Below, in pieces: positions 16,244 to 24,699 of a DNA stretch of 64,000 bases. Position numbers and translations under genes: made by a program. Positions within the stretch are counted from its first letter, which is position 1. Every line of letters begins with the position of its first letter. The stretch spans positions 372,001-436,000 of the forward strand of contig NZ_MUYK01000003.1 in the NCBI RefSeq assembly GCF_002155685.1, read 5' to 3'. The notes under the pieces were generated by a model. That model was not told where the DNA came from. It did no database searches and saw only the letters and a program-made list of their open reading frames with translations. Source of the DNA: Erythrobacter colymbi (GTDB taxonomy: Bacteria > Pseudomonadota > Alphaproteobacteria > Sphingomonadales > Sphingomonadaceae).

Positions 16244-16836
16244 GGTTCGAGCACCTCGTATTGCGGTTTCGGGCCGGAGGCGACGCGCGCCTGCTTGAGC
16301 AGGGCAGCCTCGCGGTCCTTGGCGTTCTCGCGGCTGAGGCCTTCCTCGAAGTGGAACTTCTGCCACAGGTCCTTCTCCAGACCGTAGCGGTCATAGCCCT
16401 TGTAGAACATGCAGTTGCGCAGGTTGATGCGCTTGATCTTGCGGCGCTCGGCGCTGCCGAAGATCGCGTCGGCCATCAGCCCGCCGATCGCCCCGCCGAT
16501 CCCGCCCGCGAGCACGCCGTACTGGCTCATCGCCGAACTGATCGCGGCACTATCGGCGCCCATGTAGAAGTTGATCCCGCTGGCGAGGGAATCGCACTCG
16601 ATGATGTCGGCATAGGCCTGGCTGAAATCGGTGCCTTCGCGGTGGAAGAAGAAGTACTTGTCGAAGTCCGCGGCGATGACCGGATCGGGCGTGTAGGCCA
16701 GATCGGGCATGGCGACGGCTTCGATCTCGGCGGCGGTGAAGATCTTCTTCTCCGGCTCGGACTTGATCGCCTGCGCCCCGGCGGCCACCGGCATCAACGC
16801 CAGCAGCACGGGGGCTGCGGCAAGCAGCTTTTTCAT
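16240..16836 (-). CDS. Exported protein with a glycine-zipper segment, unknown function
   Basis: 198 residues. The signal peptide is MKKLLAAAPVLLALMPVAAGAQA; I chose the ATG at 16836 over an upstream one (16866) because it starts the signal cleanly. The mature part holds a glycine-zipper-like hydrophobic stretch (GVLAGGIGGAIGGLMADAIFG), which in other proteins inserts in or packs against membranes, and two cysteines (IIECDS, LRNCMFYKGY) that could form a disulfide. It is coupled by ATGA to the downstream exported gene, so both probably act in one envelope structure. I cannot name the family. Confidence 0.8.
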   Translation of the reverse strand: MKKLLAAAPVLLALMPVAAGAQAIKSEPEKKIFTAAEIEAVAMPDLAYTPDPVIAADFDKYFFFHREGTDFSQAYADIIECDSLASGINFYMGADSAAISSAMSQYGVLAGGIGGAIGGLMADAIFGSAERRKIKRINLRNCMFYKGYDRYGLEKDLWQKFHFEEGLSRENAKDREAALLKQARVASGPKPQYEVLEP

Positions 16837-16914
16837 GATGATGCGCCCCTGTTGCACAATGGGCATTAGCTGGCAGAGCGCGGTTTGCGCCGCAAGCCGG
16901 TTTTTGGCGAAGCG

Positions 16915-17382
16915 CTAGAGCTTTCCCCGGAGCGCCTGATAGGCCGCCGCCGACACGGTGTTGGCGAGGTTCAATGACCGGATCACGTCCGAACGCATCG
17001 GCAGCTTGAACAGCCGGCCTTCGTGCCGCGCGAGGATCGCCTTGGGGATGCCCTTGGTCTCCTGCCCGAACACCAGAAAGGCGTCGTCTGGGTATTCCGG
17101 CTCGTAGAAGGAGCGCGCGCCGAATTCCTCGAACAGGAACAACTGGTCCTCGCGCGGGGTGCGCGCTTCGAGGAAGGCATCCCAGCTGGCATATTCGGTC
17201 AGGCGCACATGCGGCCAGTAATCGAGGCCCGAGCGCTTCACCCGCTTGTCGCTGATCTCGAAGCCCAGCGGGTGGATCAGGATCAGCTCCATATCGAGCG
17301 CCACGCAGGTCCGCCCGACCGCACCGGTGTTGCCGGGGATTTCGGGCTGGACGAGGACGATGGCGAGATTGGGCGCGGTCAT
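16915..17382 (-). CDS. trmL: tRNA (cytidine(34)-2'-O)-methyltransferase
   Basis: 155 residues, the standard length for TrmL, a minimal SPOUT methyltransferase that adds a 2'-O-methyl group to the wobble base of tRNA-Leu isoacceptors using S-adenosylmethionine. The family blocks are all present: VQPEIPGNTGAVGRTCVAL at the N-terminus, HPLGFEISDKRVKRSGLDYW, FLVFGQETKGIP, and the knot-forming end LPMRSDVIRSLNLANTVS. The ATG overlaps the stop of the upstream hydrolase gene (ATGA at 17379-17382). Confidence 0.95.
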   Translation of the reverse strand: MTAPNLAIVLVQPEIPGNTGAVGRTCVALDMELILIHPLGFEISDKRVKRSGLDYWPHVRLTEYASWDAFLEARTPREDQLFLFEEFGARSFYEPEYPDDAFLVFGQETKGIPKAILARHEGRLFKLPMRSDVIRSLNLANTVSAAAYQALRGKL

Positions 17383-18155
17383 GCGGCCGCTTCCATGGCG
17401 AGATAGTGCCGCAGTGTCGAGAAGTGCGAGAGCCCGTCGAACACCGTCACCTGAGGACGGTCCGGCAGCGCTGCCGCCAGCGCCTCGGCCATGGCGGGCG
17501 GGGTCCAGTCGTCCTCGCTCCCCTGCCAGATGCGCACCGGCTGATCCACCCTCGGCAGCTCCGCGCGCCAGTCGCCGACATAGGCGCGGATTTCCGCGGT
17601 ATAGGCCGGGCGGCTGTCGATCAGGCTGTGCCGCAGGGACTGCGCGAGCGCGGCTATGAAGCCCGGGTCGGCGGCGAGCGCGCGGTCCTCGCCCCTGGCC
17701 TTGGCCATCAGCGCGGCGGCCATCCGAGCGGGCGCGACGCGCGTGATCTGCGCCTGCACGAAAGTCAGCGCGGCGAAAGCCCCTCGCCCCGCCAGCGCCG
17801 CGCGGAACACCGGCGCACCGGCCATGTGCCCGAGAAAATCGCCCAGCTGGAGCGGCGCGGCGGGCGAGACGAGGTCGATCCCCGCCACCCGCTCGCCCAG
17901 CAGCGGCGCGGTCCGCAAGACCGCCGCCGCACCGAGCGAAAAGCCCACGAGCCGCAGCGGCCCATCAGGAAATCGCGCCGCGATCCCGGCGGCAAGCCGC
18001 GCAAAATCACCCCCGCGCACCGCGACATGAAACCCCGCCGCACGCGCGGCAATTTCCGGCCCGAAGCCATGAAGCTCCGCCGCCGATCCCGGCAGGCCGT
18101 GGAAATAGATCACTTGCGCAAGGTCGGAAGCGGCGATCGCGTTCATCTCCGGCAT
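17379..18155 (-). CDS. Alpha/beta hydrolase
   Basis: 258 residues with the alpha/beta hydrolase layout: oxyanion strand VIYFHGLPGS, nucleophile elbow GFSLGAA (catalytic Ser), acidic residue in WQGSEDDWTPP and the histidine in DGLSHFSTLRHYL. No signal peptide. A mobile lid region probably lies between residues ~110 and 190. The substrate cannot be predicted. It is translationally coupled to trmL downstream but no functional tie is evident. Confidence 0.87.
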   Translation of the reverse strand: MPEMNAIAASDLAQVIYFHGLPGSAAELHGFGPEIAARAAGFHVAVRGGDFARLAAGIAARFPDGPLRLVGFSLGAAAVLRTAPLLGERVAGIDLVSPAAPLQLGDFLGHMAGAPVFRAALAGRGAFAALTFVQAQITRVAPARMAAALMAKARGEDRALAADPGFIAALAQSLRHSLIDSRPAYTAEIRAYVGDWRAELPRVDQPVRIWQGSEDDWTPPAMAEALAAALPDRPQVTVFDGLSHFSTLRHYLAMEAAA

Positions 18156-18225
18156 CGGGTGGCTCAGCGGTGCCTAGACCGCCGGCGCCCCGCGCGCGAG
18201 GCGGAACTTGCAGGGCCTTTCCCTA

Positions 18226-18774
18226 TCAGCTCTCACCCTGACATTTGCGCGCAAAGGCTTCGCGCATCGACTGGGGCGGGCCGGGGATGTCGCGCGTCTG
18301 GTCGGCAAAGGACAGCTTGATCGGGAGACCGCGCTTGATGCCCTGCAACATCTTCTTGCGACTGCGGCCTTCGACCTTGATCGTCATGTTGGGATTGCCC
18401 TTCTCCCACGGATCGAGCACCGCCTGCCCCGCCGCCTCTCCCTTGCCGACCGCCACCACGAGATCGGGCTGCGGCCATTGCTGCAGTGGCGCGAATTCGC
18501 CCGTCGTGATTTCGAGGCGGTCGAGATTGAGCATTTGGGCTATCTCGGAGGTGTCTTCGGGCAAGTCGCAGTGGAACGAGACCTGCGCGCGGCCGGTGGT
18601 CGGAAAATAGCTTATCACCAAGCTCTTCTCGCTGGAAAAGTAGCGCCACCCGTTCTCGTCGAACTTGATGCCATCATCGGTATATCCGGGCGGATATTTG
18701 CGTCCGGTGCCGTCGCATGCAGCCAGGCTCAGCGCAGCCGCGCCGACAAGAAAAATCCCGTGAATTCTGGTCAT
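18226..18774 (-). CDS. Predicted lipoprotein of unknown function
   Basis: 182 residues. The N-terminus (MTRIHGIFLVGAAALSLAAC) is a lipoprotein signal with lipobox SLAAC at ~16-20. The mature part is charged and beta-rich (WRYFSSEKSLVISYFPTTG, ITTGEFAPLQQWPQPDLVVAV) with one more cysteine pair candidate (FHCDLP, ARKCQG). I recognise no family. It probably sits on the periplasmic face of the inner or outer membrane. It stands alone between gaps of about 70-90 bases. Confidence 0.75.
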   Translation of the reverse strand: MTRIHGIFLVGAAALSLAACDGTGRKYPPGYTDDGIKFDENGWRYFSSEKSLVISYFPTTGRAQVSFHCDLPEDTSEIAQMLNLDRLEITTGEFAPLQQWPQPDLVVAVGKGEAAGQAVLDPWEKGNPNMTIKVEGRSRKKMLQGIKRGLPIKLSFADQTRDIPGPPQSMREAFARKCQGES

Positions 18775-18863
18775 TGTGCGTCCCGCCAGCCTTCGATACG
18801 GCGAGGCCTACCAACCGCGGCGCGGGGTGGCAACGCCGGAATTCCGGTTGCCGGACGACTGCC

Positions 18864-19562
18864 TCAGACCAGCTCGATAATCATGTTGCGATGGATCCGG
18901 CGGGCCTCGAGCATCCGGGCGCCGTTGGGCAGCGGTGCGGCGGACAGGGCGAGGATTTCGGCATAACGCCGCCACAGGTCCTCGTTGCTGCCGCCCGCGC
19001 CCATCGCGTCGAGCCGGGCGACGTTCTTGCGCGCGACGGCATCGACCAGCGACCACACCGTCTTCCATTCGGCCCAGTATCCGCCCCGGTCGAACAGCAT
19101 CATCACAAAGCTTGCAACCGCGACAAAGGCGAAGGCGCGCACATCGATCAGCCACCACGCCAGGGGCGCGAGGATGAAGCCGCTGATCCACGAGGCACAT
19201 CCGAGCTTGCCCGGCAGCGGATCGGGCATGGCGAGCCCGGTCTCACGCACCAGCCGCTTGGCGAGCCGTTTGGACCGCATCCGCGCAAGCTCCGCCATCG
19301 GGGTCGAGGGCGTGACCGGCACCTCGGGGTTGAGCCGCGCCAAGGCAGGCCGCAGCCGGAAGAACAGCATCGCGGTGTCGCACCGCTCACCCGTCCCGCC
19401 CGCGCGCCCTGCACGCTCGTAGAGGATTTCGTCGAACAGCCCGCCGACGGTGTAGACATAGCCCGCCCCGCGCGGCAGCCGGGCGCCGAAGCTGCGCTCG
19501 AGCAGGTCGAGCGTGGTGCCGGTGAACTCGTCCTCCGCAATGCGGAGCGGCTCGCCGCCCAA
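18864..19562 (-). CDS. Conserved-looking protein with a hydrophobic hairpin, unknown function
   Basis: About 232 residues if the TTG at 19562, four bases after the gatB stop, is the start; no ATG lies near. The N-terminal ~90 residues look like a soluble alpha-helical domain (DEFTGTTLDLLERSFG, YTVGGLFDEILYERAG), slightly reminiscent of an acyl-carrier-like or regulatory fold, but I cannot establish this. The middle has two adjacent hydrophobic segments (WISGFILAPLAWWLI and AFAFVAVASFVMMLF), a membrane hairpin. A soluble helical tail follows (SNEDLWRRYAEILALSA). It is probably the last gene of the FKBP-gat operon. Confidence 0.65.
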   Translation of the reverse strand: MGGEPLRIAEDEFTGTTLDLLERSFGARLPRGAGYVYTVGGLFDEILYERAGRAGGTGERCDTAMLFFRLRPALARLNPEVPVTPSTPMAELARMRSKRLAKRLVRETGLAMPDPLPGKLGCASWISGFILAPLAWWLIDVRAFAFVAVASFVMMLFDRGGYWAEWKTVWSLVDAVARKNVARLDAMGAGGSNEDLWRRYAEILALSAAPLPNGARMLEARRIHRNMIIELV

Positions 19563-19566
19563 GCGC

Positions 19567-21063
19567 CTAGCCCAGCTTGCCCTTCAGGAGCTGGTTCACC
19601 AGCTGCGGGTTCGCCTTGCCCTGCATCGCCTTCATCGTCTGGCCGACGAAGAAGCCGAACAGCGCTTCCTTGCCGGCGCGATACTGTTCGACCTTGTCGG
19701 CATTGGCGGCGATGATGGCGTCGACCGCGGCCTCGATCGCGCCGGTGTCGGAGACCTGCTTGAGGCCCTCGGCCTCCGCGATTTCAGCGGGATCGCGGCC
19801 GGTCTTGAGGACGATTTCGAAGATCTCCTTGGCCTGCCCGCCGCTGATCTCGGCCTTGTCGGCCATCGCGAGAATGCTCGCCTGCGCGGATGCCGTGGCG
19901 TTGGCGGGGTCGCCCTCGTCACCCAGCGCCTTGATCACGCCCGGGGCGACCGAGAGCGACCAGTTGGCGACCTGCGTCGCAACGTCGGCTTCGCCCTTGC
20001 CGGTGGCCTTGGCGGTTTCGGCGAGCAACGTCTCGAAGCGTGCGAAGGTCTCGACCTCGGCGGTCAGCTCGCGCGCGTTGTAGGGCGTAAGGCCGAGCAC
20101 CTCGACATAGCGTTTGCGCTTGGCATCGGGCAACTCAGGGAGCGAGGCGCGGCATTCGGCGAGGAAATCCTCCTCCAGCACCAGCGGCAGCAGGTCGGGA
20201 TCGGGGAAGTAGCGGTAATCGTGCGCGTCTTCCTTGCTGCGCATCGTGCGCGTGGTGCCGGTGCCGGGGTCGAACAGGCGCGTTTCCTGCACCACAGTGC
20301 CGCCGCTTTCCAGCACATCGACCTGCCGCATCGCCTCATGCTCGATCGCCTGCATGACGAAGCGCACCGAGTTCACGTTCTTCGTTTCCGTGCGGGTGCC
20401 GAAGGGCTCGCCGGCCTTGCGCACGGAGACGTTGACGTCCGCGCGCATCGAGCCTTCTTCCATGTTTCCATCGCACGAGCCGACATAGCGCAGGATCGCC
20501 CGCAGCTTCCTCAGATAAGCCCCTGCTTCGGCAGGCGAACGCATATCGGGCTTGGAGACGATCTCCATCAGCGCCACGCCCGAGCGGTTCAAATCAACAT
20601 AGGACATGGTCGGGTGCTGGTCGTGCATCAGCTTGCCCGCATCCTGCTCGACATGGATGCGCTCGATGCCGATGACCTTGTCTTCAGGGATGCCCGCCTT
20701 CTCGTCCGCCTCGATCAGGAGTGAGCCTTCGCCCACCAGCGGGTGATAAAGCTGGCTGATCTGGTAGCCCTGCGGCAGATCGGCGTAGAAGTAGTTCTTG
20801 CGGTCGAAGCGGCTCCACGCGTTGATCTGCGCCTCGATCGCCATGCCGGTGCGCACCGCCTGACGGATGCACTCGCGGTTGGGCACGGGCAGCATCCCCG
20901 GCATCGCGGCATCGACGAGGGAGACTTGCGCGTTCGGCTCGGCCCCAAAGGCGGTCGCGGCGCCCGAAAACAGCTTGGCGTTGGAGGTGACCTGCGCATG
21001 GACTTCGAGGCCGATCACGACCTCCCATTCGCCGGTTGCGCCCTGGATGCGGTAGTTGCTCAT
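19567..21063 (-). CDS. gatB: Aspartyl/glutamyl-tRNA amidotransferase subunit B
   Basis: 498 residues, standard for GatB. With GatA and GatC it converts Glu-tRNA(Gln) and/or Asp-tRNA(Asn) to the amide forms in the cytoplasm. Signatures are [13 protein letters not shown] at the start, [42 protein letters not shown] and [17 protein letters not shown]. The C-terminal YqeY-like tail ([20 protein letters not shown]) contacts the tRNA. The longer open frame upstream was trimmed to ATG 21063, which overlaps the stop of the small membrane ORF (ATGA). Confidence 0.97.
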   Translation of the reverse strand: MSNYRIQGATGEWEVVIGLEVHAQVTSNAKLFSGAATAFGAEPNAQVSLVDAAMPGMLPVPNRECIRQAVRTGMAIEAQINAWSRFDRKNYFYADLPQGYQISQLYHPLVGEGSLLIEADEKAGIPEDKVIGIERIHVEQDAGKLMHDQHPTMSYVDLNRSGVALMEIVSKPDMRSPAEAGAYLRKLRAILRYVGSCDGNMEEGSMRADVNVSVRKAGEPFGTRTETKNVNSVRFVMQAIEHEAMRQVDVLESGGTVVQETRLFDPGTGTTRTMRSKEDAHDYRYFPDPDLLPLVLEEDFLAECRASLPELPDAKRKRYVEVLGLTPYNARELTAEVETFARFETLLAETAKATGKGEADVATQVANWSLSVAPGVIKALGDEGDPANATASAQASILAMADKAEISGGQAKEIFEIVLKTGRDPAEIAEAEGLKQVSDTGAIEAAVDAIIAANADKVEQYRAGKEALFGFFVGQTMKAMQGKANPQLVNQLLKGKLG

Positions 21064-21218
21064 TTGCTTTCCTCGTCCTCGATCACCTTGCCATCCGGCC
21101 CGAAGCGCATTTCGCCGTGATCGACGTTCTTTCTTACCCAGTTGGCGACCATGAAGGTCAGCGGCACCGCCAGCATGATGCCGATCCCGGCGATCCATAG
21201 CGGCGTATCGGCGATCAC
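21060..21218 (-). CDS. Small single-pass membrane protein between gatA and gatB
   Basis: 52 residues, too short for most gene finders. It starts at one of three consecutive GTG codons (21224-21216); the last one overlaps the gatA stop as GTGA, and its stop overlaps the gatB ATG as ATGA. The protein has one hydrophobic helix ([20 protein letters not shown]) and a charged soluble tail ending EDEESK. Tight coupling on both sides and a sensible membrane-protein composition argue that it is translated. I recognise no family. It could be a housekeeping passenger or tether the amidotransferase to the membrane; the latter is speculation. Confidence 0.7.
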   Translation of the reverse strand: MIADTPLWIAGIGIMLAVPLTFMVANWVRKNVDHGEMRFGPDGKVIEDEESK

Positions 21219-22696
21219 CACCACTTCTCCGGCTTGGCGGTAAAGCCCGCGCGCTGCTGGATGGCGAGGCCCGCATTGAGCACGCCCTGCTCGTCGAAGG
21301 GCCGGCCGACCAGCTGGAGGCCGAGCGGCAACCCGTCGGCGTTGATCGTCGCGGGGACGCTCATCGCGGGGAGGCCTGCGAGCGAGGCGGGGACCGCGAA
21401 GACGTCGTTCAGATACATCGTCAGCGGGTCTTCGTTCATCGAGCCCAGCGGGAAGCTCGCCGTCGGGGTGGTCGGCGCGAGGATCACGTCGCATTCCTCG
21501 AAGGCGCGGGCGAAGTCGCGGGCGACCAGCGCGCGGACCTTCTGGGCCTGGGTGTAATAGGCGTCGTAGAAGCCCGCCGAGAGCACGTAGGTGCCGATCA
21601 GGATGCGGCGCTTGACCTCGTCACCGAACCCGGCGGCGCGGGTGGCGGCGTACATGTCCTGAAGGCCGACGCCATCGGGAAGGTCGCGCAGGCCGTAGCG
21701 CACGCCGTCATAGCGGGCGAGGTTGCTCGACGCCTCGGCAGGGGCGACGATGTAGTAGGCGGGCAGCGCATATTTAGTGTGCGGCAGCGAGACATCGACG
21801 ATCTCTGCGCCCGCGTCCTTGAGCCACGCCTTGCCCTGCTCCCAGCTGTCGAGGATCGCCTGATCGGTGCCCTCCATCCGGTATTCGCGCGGGATACCGA
21901 CCTTCTTGCCGCGCAGGTCGCTGCTGAGCGCCGCTTCCCAATCGGGCACGTCCATTTGCAAGGAGGTCGCGTCCTTGGGATCAAAGCCCGCCATCGCGCC
22001 GAGCATGATCGCGCAGTCCTCGACAGAACGCGCCATCGGTCCGGCCTGATCGAGGCTCGAGGCGAAGGCGACGATGCCCCAGCGCGAGCAGCGGCCATAG
22101 GTCGGCTTGATCCCGCAGATGCCGGTGAAGGCCGCCGGTTGCCGGATCGAGCCGCCGGTGTCGGTGCCGGTCGCAGCCGGCGCGATGCGCGCGGCGACGG
22201 CAGCGGAGGATCCGCCCGAGGAGCCGCCGGGCGACATGGCCGCGTTCGATCCGGCCTTCTTCCACGGCGAGGTGACATTGCCGAAATAGGAGGTCTCGTT
22301 GGACGATCCCATCGCGAACTGGTCGAGATTGAGCTTGCCGAGCATCCCCGCGCCCGCGTCCCACAGCTTCTGGCTGACGGTGCTTTCGTAGCGGGGTGTG
22401 AAGCCTTCGAGGATGTGGCTCGCGGCGGTGGTCTGGACCCCGTGGGTGGCGAACAGGTCCTTCATGCCGATCGGCACACCCGCCATCTTGCCCAGCGTCT
22501 CGCCCGCGGCGCGCGCGGCATCGACCTTGTCGGCGGCGGCAAGCGCGTGGTCGGGGGTGGTGACGATGAAGGCGTTGAGGCTCGCGGCCTCGGCCACGGC
22601 GGCGTTGAAGCTTTCGGCCACTTCACGCGCGGTGAAATCGCCCTTGGCGACACCGTCGCGGATATCTTTCACACCCAGAGAGGTAAGGTCGGTCAT
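21215..22696 (-). CDS. gatA: Aspartyl/glutamyl-tRNA amidotransferase subunit A
   Basis: 493 residues, the usual GatA length. This is the glutaminase subunit that supplies ammonia to GatB. The amidase signature and its Ser-cisSer-Lys triad are visible: the lysine in [10 protein letters not shown], and the serines in the Gly/Ser-rich run [16 protein letters not shown]. The block [17 protein letters not shown] follows, as expected. ATG 22696 gives [16 protein letters not shown]. It lies 106 bases downstream of gatC, with a long inverted repeat in that gap. Confidence 0.97.
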   Translation of the reverse strand: MTDLTSLGVKDIRDGVAKGDFTAREVAESFNAAVAEAASLNAFIVTTPDHALAAADKVDAARAAGETLGKMAGVPIGMKDLFATHGVQTTAASHILEGFTPRYESTVSQKLWDAGAGMLGKLNLDQFAMGSSNETSYFGNVTSPWKKAGSNAAMSPGGSSGGSSAAVAARIAPAATGTDTGGSIRQPAAFTGICGIKPTYGRCSRWGIVAFASSLDQAGPMARSVEDCAIMLGAMAGFDPKDATSLQMDVPDWEAALSSDLRGKKVGIPREYRMEGTDQAILDSWEQGKAWLKDAGAEIVDVSLPHTKYALPAYYIVAPAEASSNLARYDGVRYGLRDLPDGVGLQDMYAATRAAGFGDEVKRRILIGTYVLSAGFYDAYYTQAQKVRALVARDFARAFEECDVILAPTTPTASFPLGSMNEDPLTMYLNDVFAVPASLAGLPAMSVPATINADGLPLGLQLVGRPFDEQGVLNAGLAIQQRAGFTAKPEKWW

Positions 22697-22707
22697 GGTT
22701 CTACTTC

Positions 22708-22782
22708 CGTCATCCCCGCGAAGGCGGGGATCCAGCTCACCTCGCCAGCCCTAGCTGGATCCCCGCCTTCGCGGGGATGACG
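22708..22782. repeat. Perfect 30-bp inverted repeat (REP-like) between gatC and gatA
   Basis: The arms 22708-22737 and 22753-22782 are exact reverse complements, separated by 15 bases. Each arm contains the core GTCATCCCCGCGAAGGCGGG, a sequence type I know as a dispersed palindromic repeat in sphingomonads. It would form a very strong hairpin in the gat transcript. A related copy lies at 51699-51771. Confidence 0.9.
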
Positions 22783-22802
22783 AGGGAAGCGGGATCAATG
22801 TC

Positions 22803-23105
22803 TTACTCGATCACCTTCGGCACGCCGAAGAAGCCGTGCTCGGCCGCGGGTGCGTTGGCGAGGACGTCGTCGCGCTTGCCGCCGCCGGTCAGCGGATCGG
22901 CGTCGACCACGTCGTCGCGCAAGCGCAGCGTGTTGGGGATCACCGCCGCCATCGGCTCGATCCCCGTGACATCGACCTCGCCCAGCTGCTCGACCCACTG
23001 GAGGATGCCGTTCAGTTCCGGCACCATCTGTTCGAGCGCGGCATCATCCATGCGGATGCGCGCGAGGCTGGCGATCTTCGCGACGGTTGCCTTGTCGACC
23101 GACAT
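22803..23105 (-). CDS. gatC: Aspartyl/glutamyl-tRNA amidotransferase subunit C
   Basis: 100 residues, standard for GatC, the small subunit that clamps GatA to GatB. Recognisable are [19 protein letters not shown] at the start, [11 protein letters not shown] in the middle, the linker [19 protein letters not shown] and the end [13 protein letters not shown] 23105 was chosen over an in-frame start at 23159 lying inside the FKBP gene. It begins 13 bases after the FKBP stop. Confidence 0.96.
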   Translation of the reverse strand: MSVDKATVAKIASLARIRMDDAALEQMVPELNGILQWVEQLGEVDVTGIEPMAAVIPNTLRLRDDVVDADPLTGGGKRDDVLANAPAAEHGFFGVPKVIE

Positions 23106-23118
23106 GAGCGCGCCGCCC

Positions 23119-23721
23119 TTACTGGCCCGGAGCCGCCTGGGGCGCTTCGGCCGGGGCACCGCCCTGCGCCGCGCCGCCGCCCTGCGCGCCCATCTGGGCC
23201 TGCATGGTCTGCTGGAGCACCTTGAGGTTCCGGTCGAAGGTCTCGCGGCTCATGATGTCGACCACTTCGATATCGAACTCGAGATCGGCGTTGGGCGGGA
23301 TCGGCGAGCCCTGTGGCGGGGTCGCGCCATAGGCCTGGTCGGCGGGGATGAAGAGCTTGTACTTGCCGCCCTTCTGCATCTGCTGGAGGCCCTTGAAGAA
23401 GCCCGGGATGGTCGCGCCCTCTTCCAGCGGGAAGGGGCTGCCCTGCGGGAACAGGCCCTGCACCGGCAGCGGGATTTCGCGCGATTCGTCGAACACGGTG
23501 CCGTCGGCAGCGAGCTTGCCCTTGTACTTCACCCACACGACCTCGCCCGTCTTCGGCGTCGGGCCGGTGCCGGCGACTTCGGTATCGACCGAGACCCCCT
23601 TGGGGATCGCCGACCAGGCCAGCCCCGCACCGACCAGAATGGCGAGGATTACCCCGATCCAGAGCTTCGTCAGCGAGCCCTTCTTGACGGGCTGGATAGG
23701 AACGCGGGTAATCTCGGTCAT
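23119..23721 (-). CDS. FKBP-type peptidyl-prolyl cis-trans isomerase, membrane-anchored
   Basis: 200 residues. A short cytoplasmic start and one transmembrane helix ([20 protein letters not shown], ~20-39) anchor a periplasmic FKBP domain: [63 protein letters not shown]. These hold the aromatic pocket of proline isomerases. The tail (~165-200) is low-complexity Gln/Gly/Ala/Pro. It catalyses proline isomerisation during folding of exported proteins. It is the first gene of the FKBP-gatC-gatA-small ORF-gatB operon. Confidence 0.93.
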   Translation of the reverse strand: MTEITRVPIQPVKKGSLTKLWIGVILAILVGAGLAWSAIPKGVSVDTEVAGTGPTPKTGEVVWVKYKGKLAADGTVFDESREIPLPVQGLFPQGSPFPLEEGATIPGFFKGLQQMQKGGKYKLFIPADQAYGATPPQGSPIPPNADLEFDIEVVDIMSRETFDRNLKVLQQTMQAQMGAQGGGAAQGGAPAEAPQAAPGQ

Positions 23722-23752
23722 GATCTTGTCCTGCTAGGCACGGGTGCGTGAC

Positions 23753-23782
23753 GACAAAAGGGCGCGGAATGAAACCGCGCCC
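23753..23782 (-). terminator. Rho-independent terminator of rpsU
   Basis: On the minus strand GGGCGCGG pairs with CCGCGCCC across a 7-base loop (23760-23782) and is followed by TTTTGTC. It lies downstream of rpsU and before the FKBP gene, isolating the two transcripts. Confidence 0.85.
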
Positions 23783-23846
23783 TGATGGCTGATCGTAAAG
23801 GGGGATTCAAGCGGTTCCCGACAGGGAAACGCGCTTGGCAACGGGA

Positions 23847-24053
23847 TTACTTGCTCCCGTCGCGCTCCATCCGCTTGCGCTCCATCTTGCGGGCGCGGCG
23901 CACGGCAGCAGCCTTTTCGCGGGCGCGCTTTTCGGAGGGCTTTTCGTAGTGGCGACGCAGCTTCATCTCGCGATAAACGCCTTCGCGCTGCAGCTTCTTC
24001 TTGAGCGCGCGCAGGGCCTGATCGACATTGTTATCGCGAACCATGATTTGCAT
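23847..24053 (-). CDS. rpsU: 30S ribosomal protein S21
   Basis: 68 residues, highly basic, matching bS21: [20 protein letters not shown] at the start, then [18 protein letters not shown]. It binds the platform of the small subunit near the 3' end of 16S rRNA and helps initiation. It is monocistronic, with its own terminator downstream. A second ATG at 24044 is in frame, but the MQI start is the family norm. Confidence 0.96.
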   Translation of the reverse strand: MQIMVRDNNVDQALRALKKKLQREGVYREMKLRRHYEKPSEKRAREKAAAVRRARKMERKRMERDGSK

Positions 24054-24282
24054 AAACGACGACTACCTCATGTCCAAACGCCCAGAGCCCCGCTGTGATT
24101 CTGCGCGGGGGTGCGCGGTGAATTTCCAATGAAATACGGGCGATTCCCATGGGGGACCGCCCTTCAATCGGCGCCCCGATAGTCCAACAGCGGCAAAATG
24201 GCAAGCCGCCACAGCGCAATGACGCGCATTGGCGCCCTTACCGCGCTAGGCAGATCGCCCTGCCCTCGCTAAAGGCTCGGGC

Positions 24283-24699
24283 ATGGCCGGTGAAATCTCC
24301 CCCCTCATGGCAAGCCTCAATGTCGCCGTCGGCGGCGCGGCGGGCTCGGTGCTGCGGTATCACGCCGGGCGCGTGGTGACGAACCTCGCGCCGGCGGGGA
24401 GCGCCTTTCCGTGGGGGACGCTGGCGGTCAATGTCGTGGGCAGCCTCGCCATGGGCGCGCTGATCGGCTGGATCGCGCGCGGCACCCTGTCAGAGACCGG
24501 TGCCGAATCCGCGCGGCTGCTGATCGGGGTCGGGCTGCTCGGCGGCTTCACCACCTTCAGCGCCTTCGGGGCCGAGCTCTTCACGATGATCCACCGCGGG
24601 CAGATGGGCATGGCCGCGGGATATGCCGCCGCCTCGCTGGTCGCCGGGGTCGCCGCGGTGCTAGCCGGGATCGTCGCTGCACAGAGTGTTGCGGCATGA
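24283..24699 (+). CDS. crcB: Fluoride ion channel CrcB/Fluc
   Basis: 138 residues with four membrane helices. The Fluc signature GGFTTFSAFGAE is present, with the preceding GTLAVNVVGSLAMG helix and R24-containing start GGAAGSVLRYHAGR. Fluc channels are dual-topology dimers that let fluoride leave the cytoplasm. I see no obvious fluoride riboswitch upstream, though I could not fold the region. It is the first gene of a six-gene operon; its stop overlaps the next ATG (ATGA). Confidence 0.95.
   Translation: MAGEISPLMASLNVAVGGAAGSVLRYHAGRVVTNLAPAGSAFPWGTLAVNVVGSLAMGALIGWIARGTLSETGAESARLLIGVGLLGGFTTFSAFGAELFTMIHRGQMGMAAGYAAASLVAGVAAVLAGIVAAQSVAA

Noticed and set aside
24054..24282. Fluoride riboswitch upstream of crcB
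   Set aside because: I could not find the conserved fluoride-aptamer pattern; without folding tools it is not claimed.
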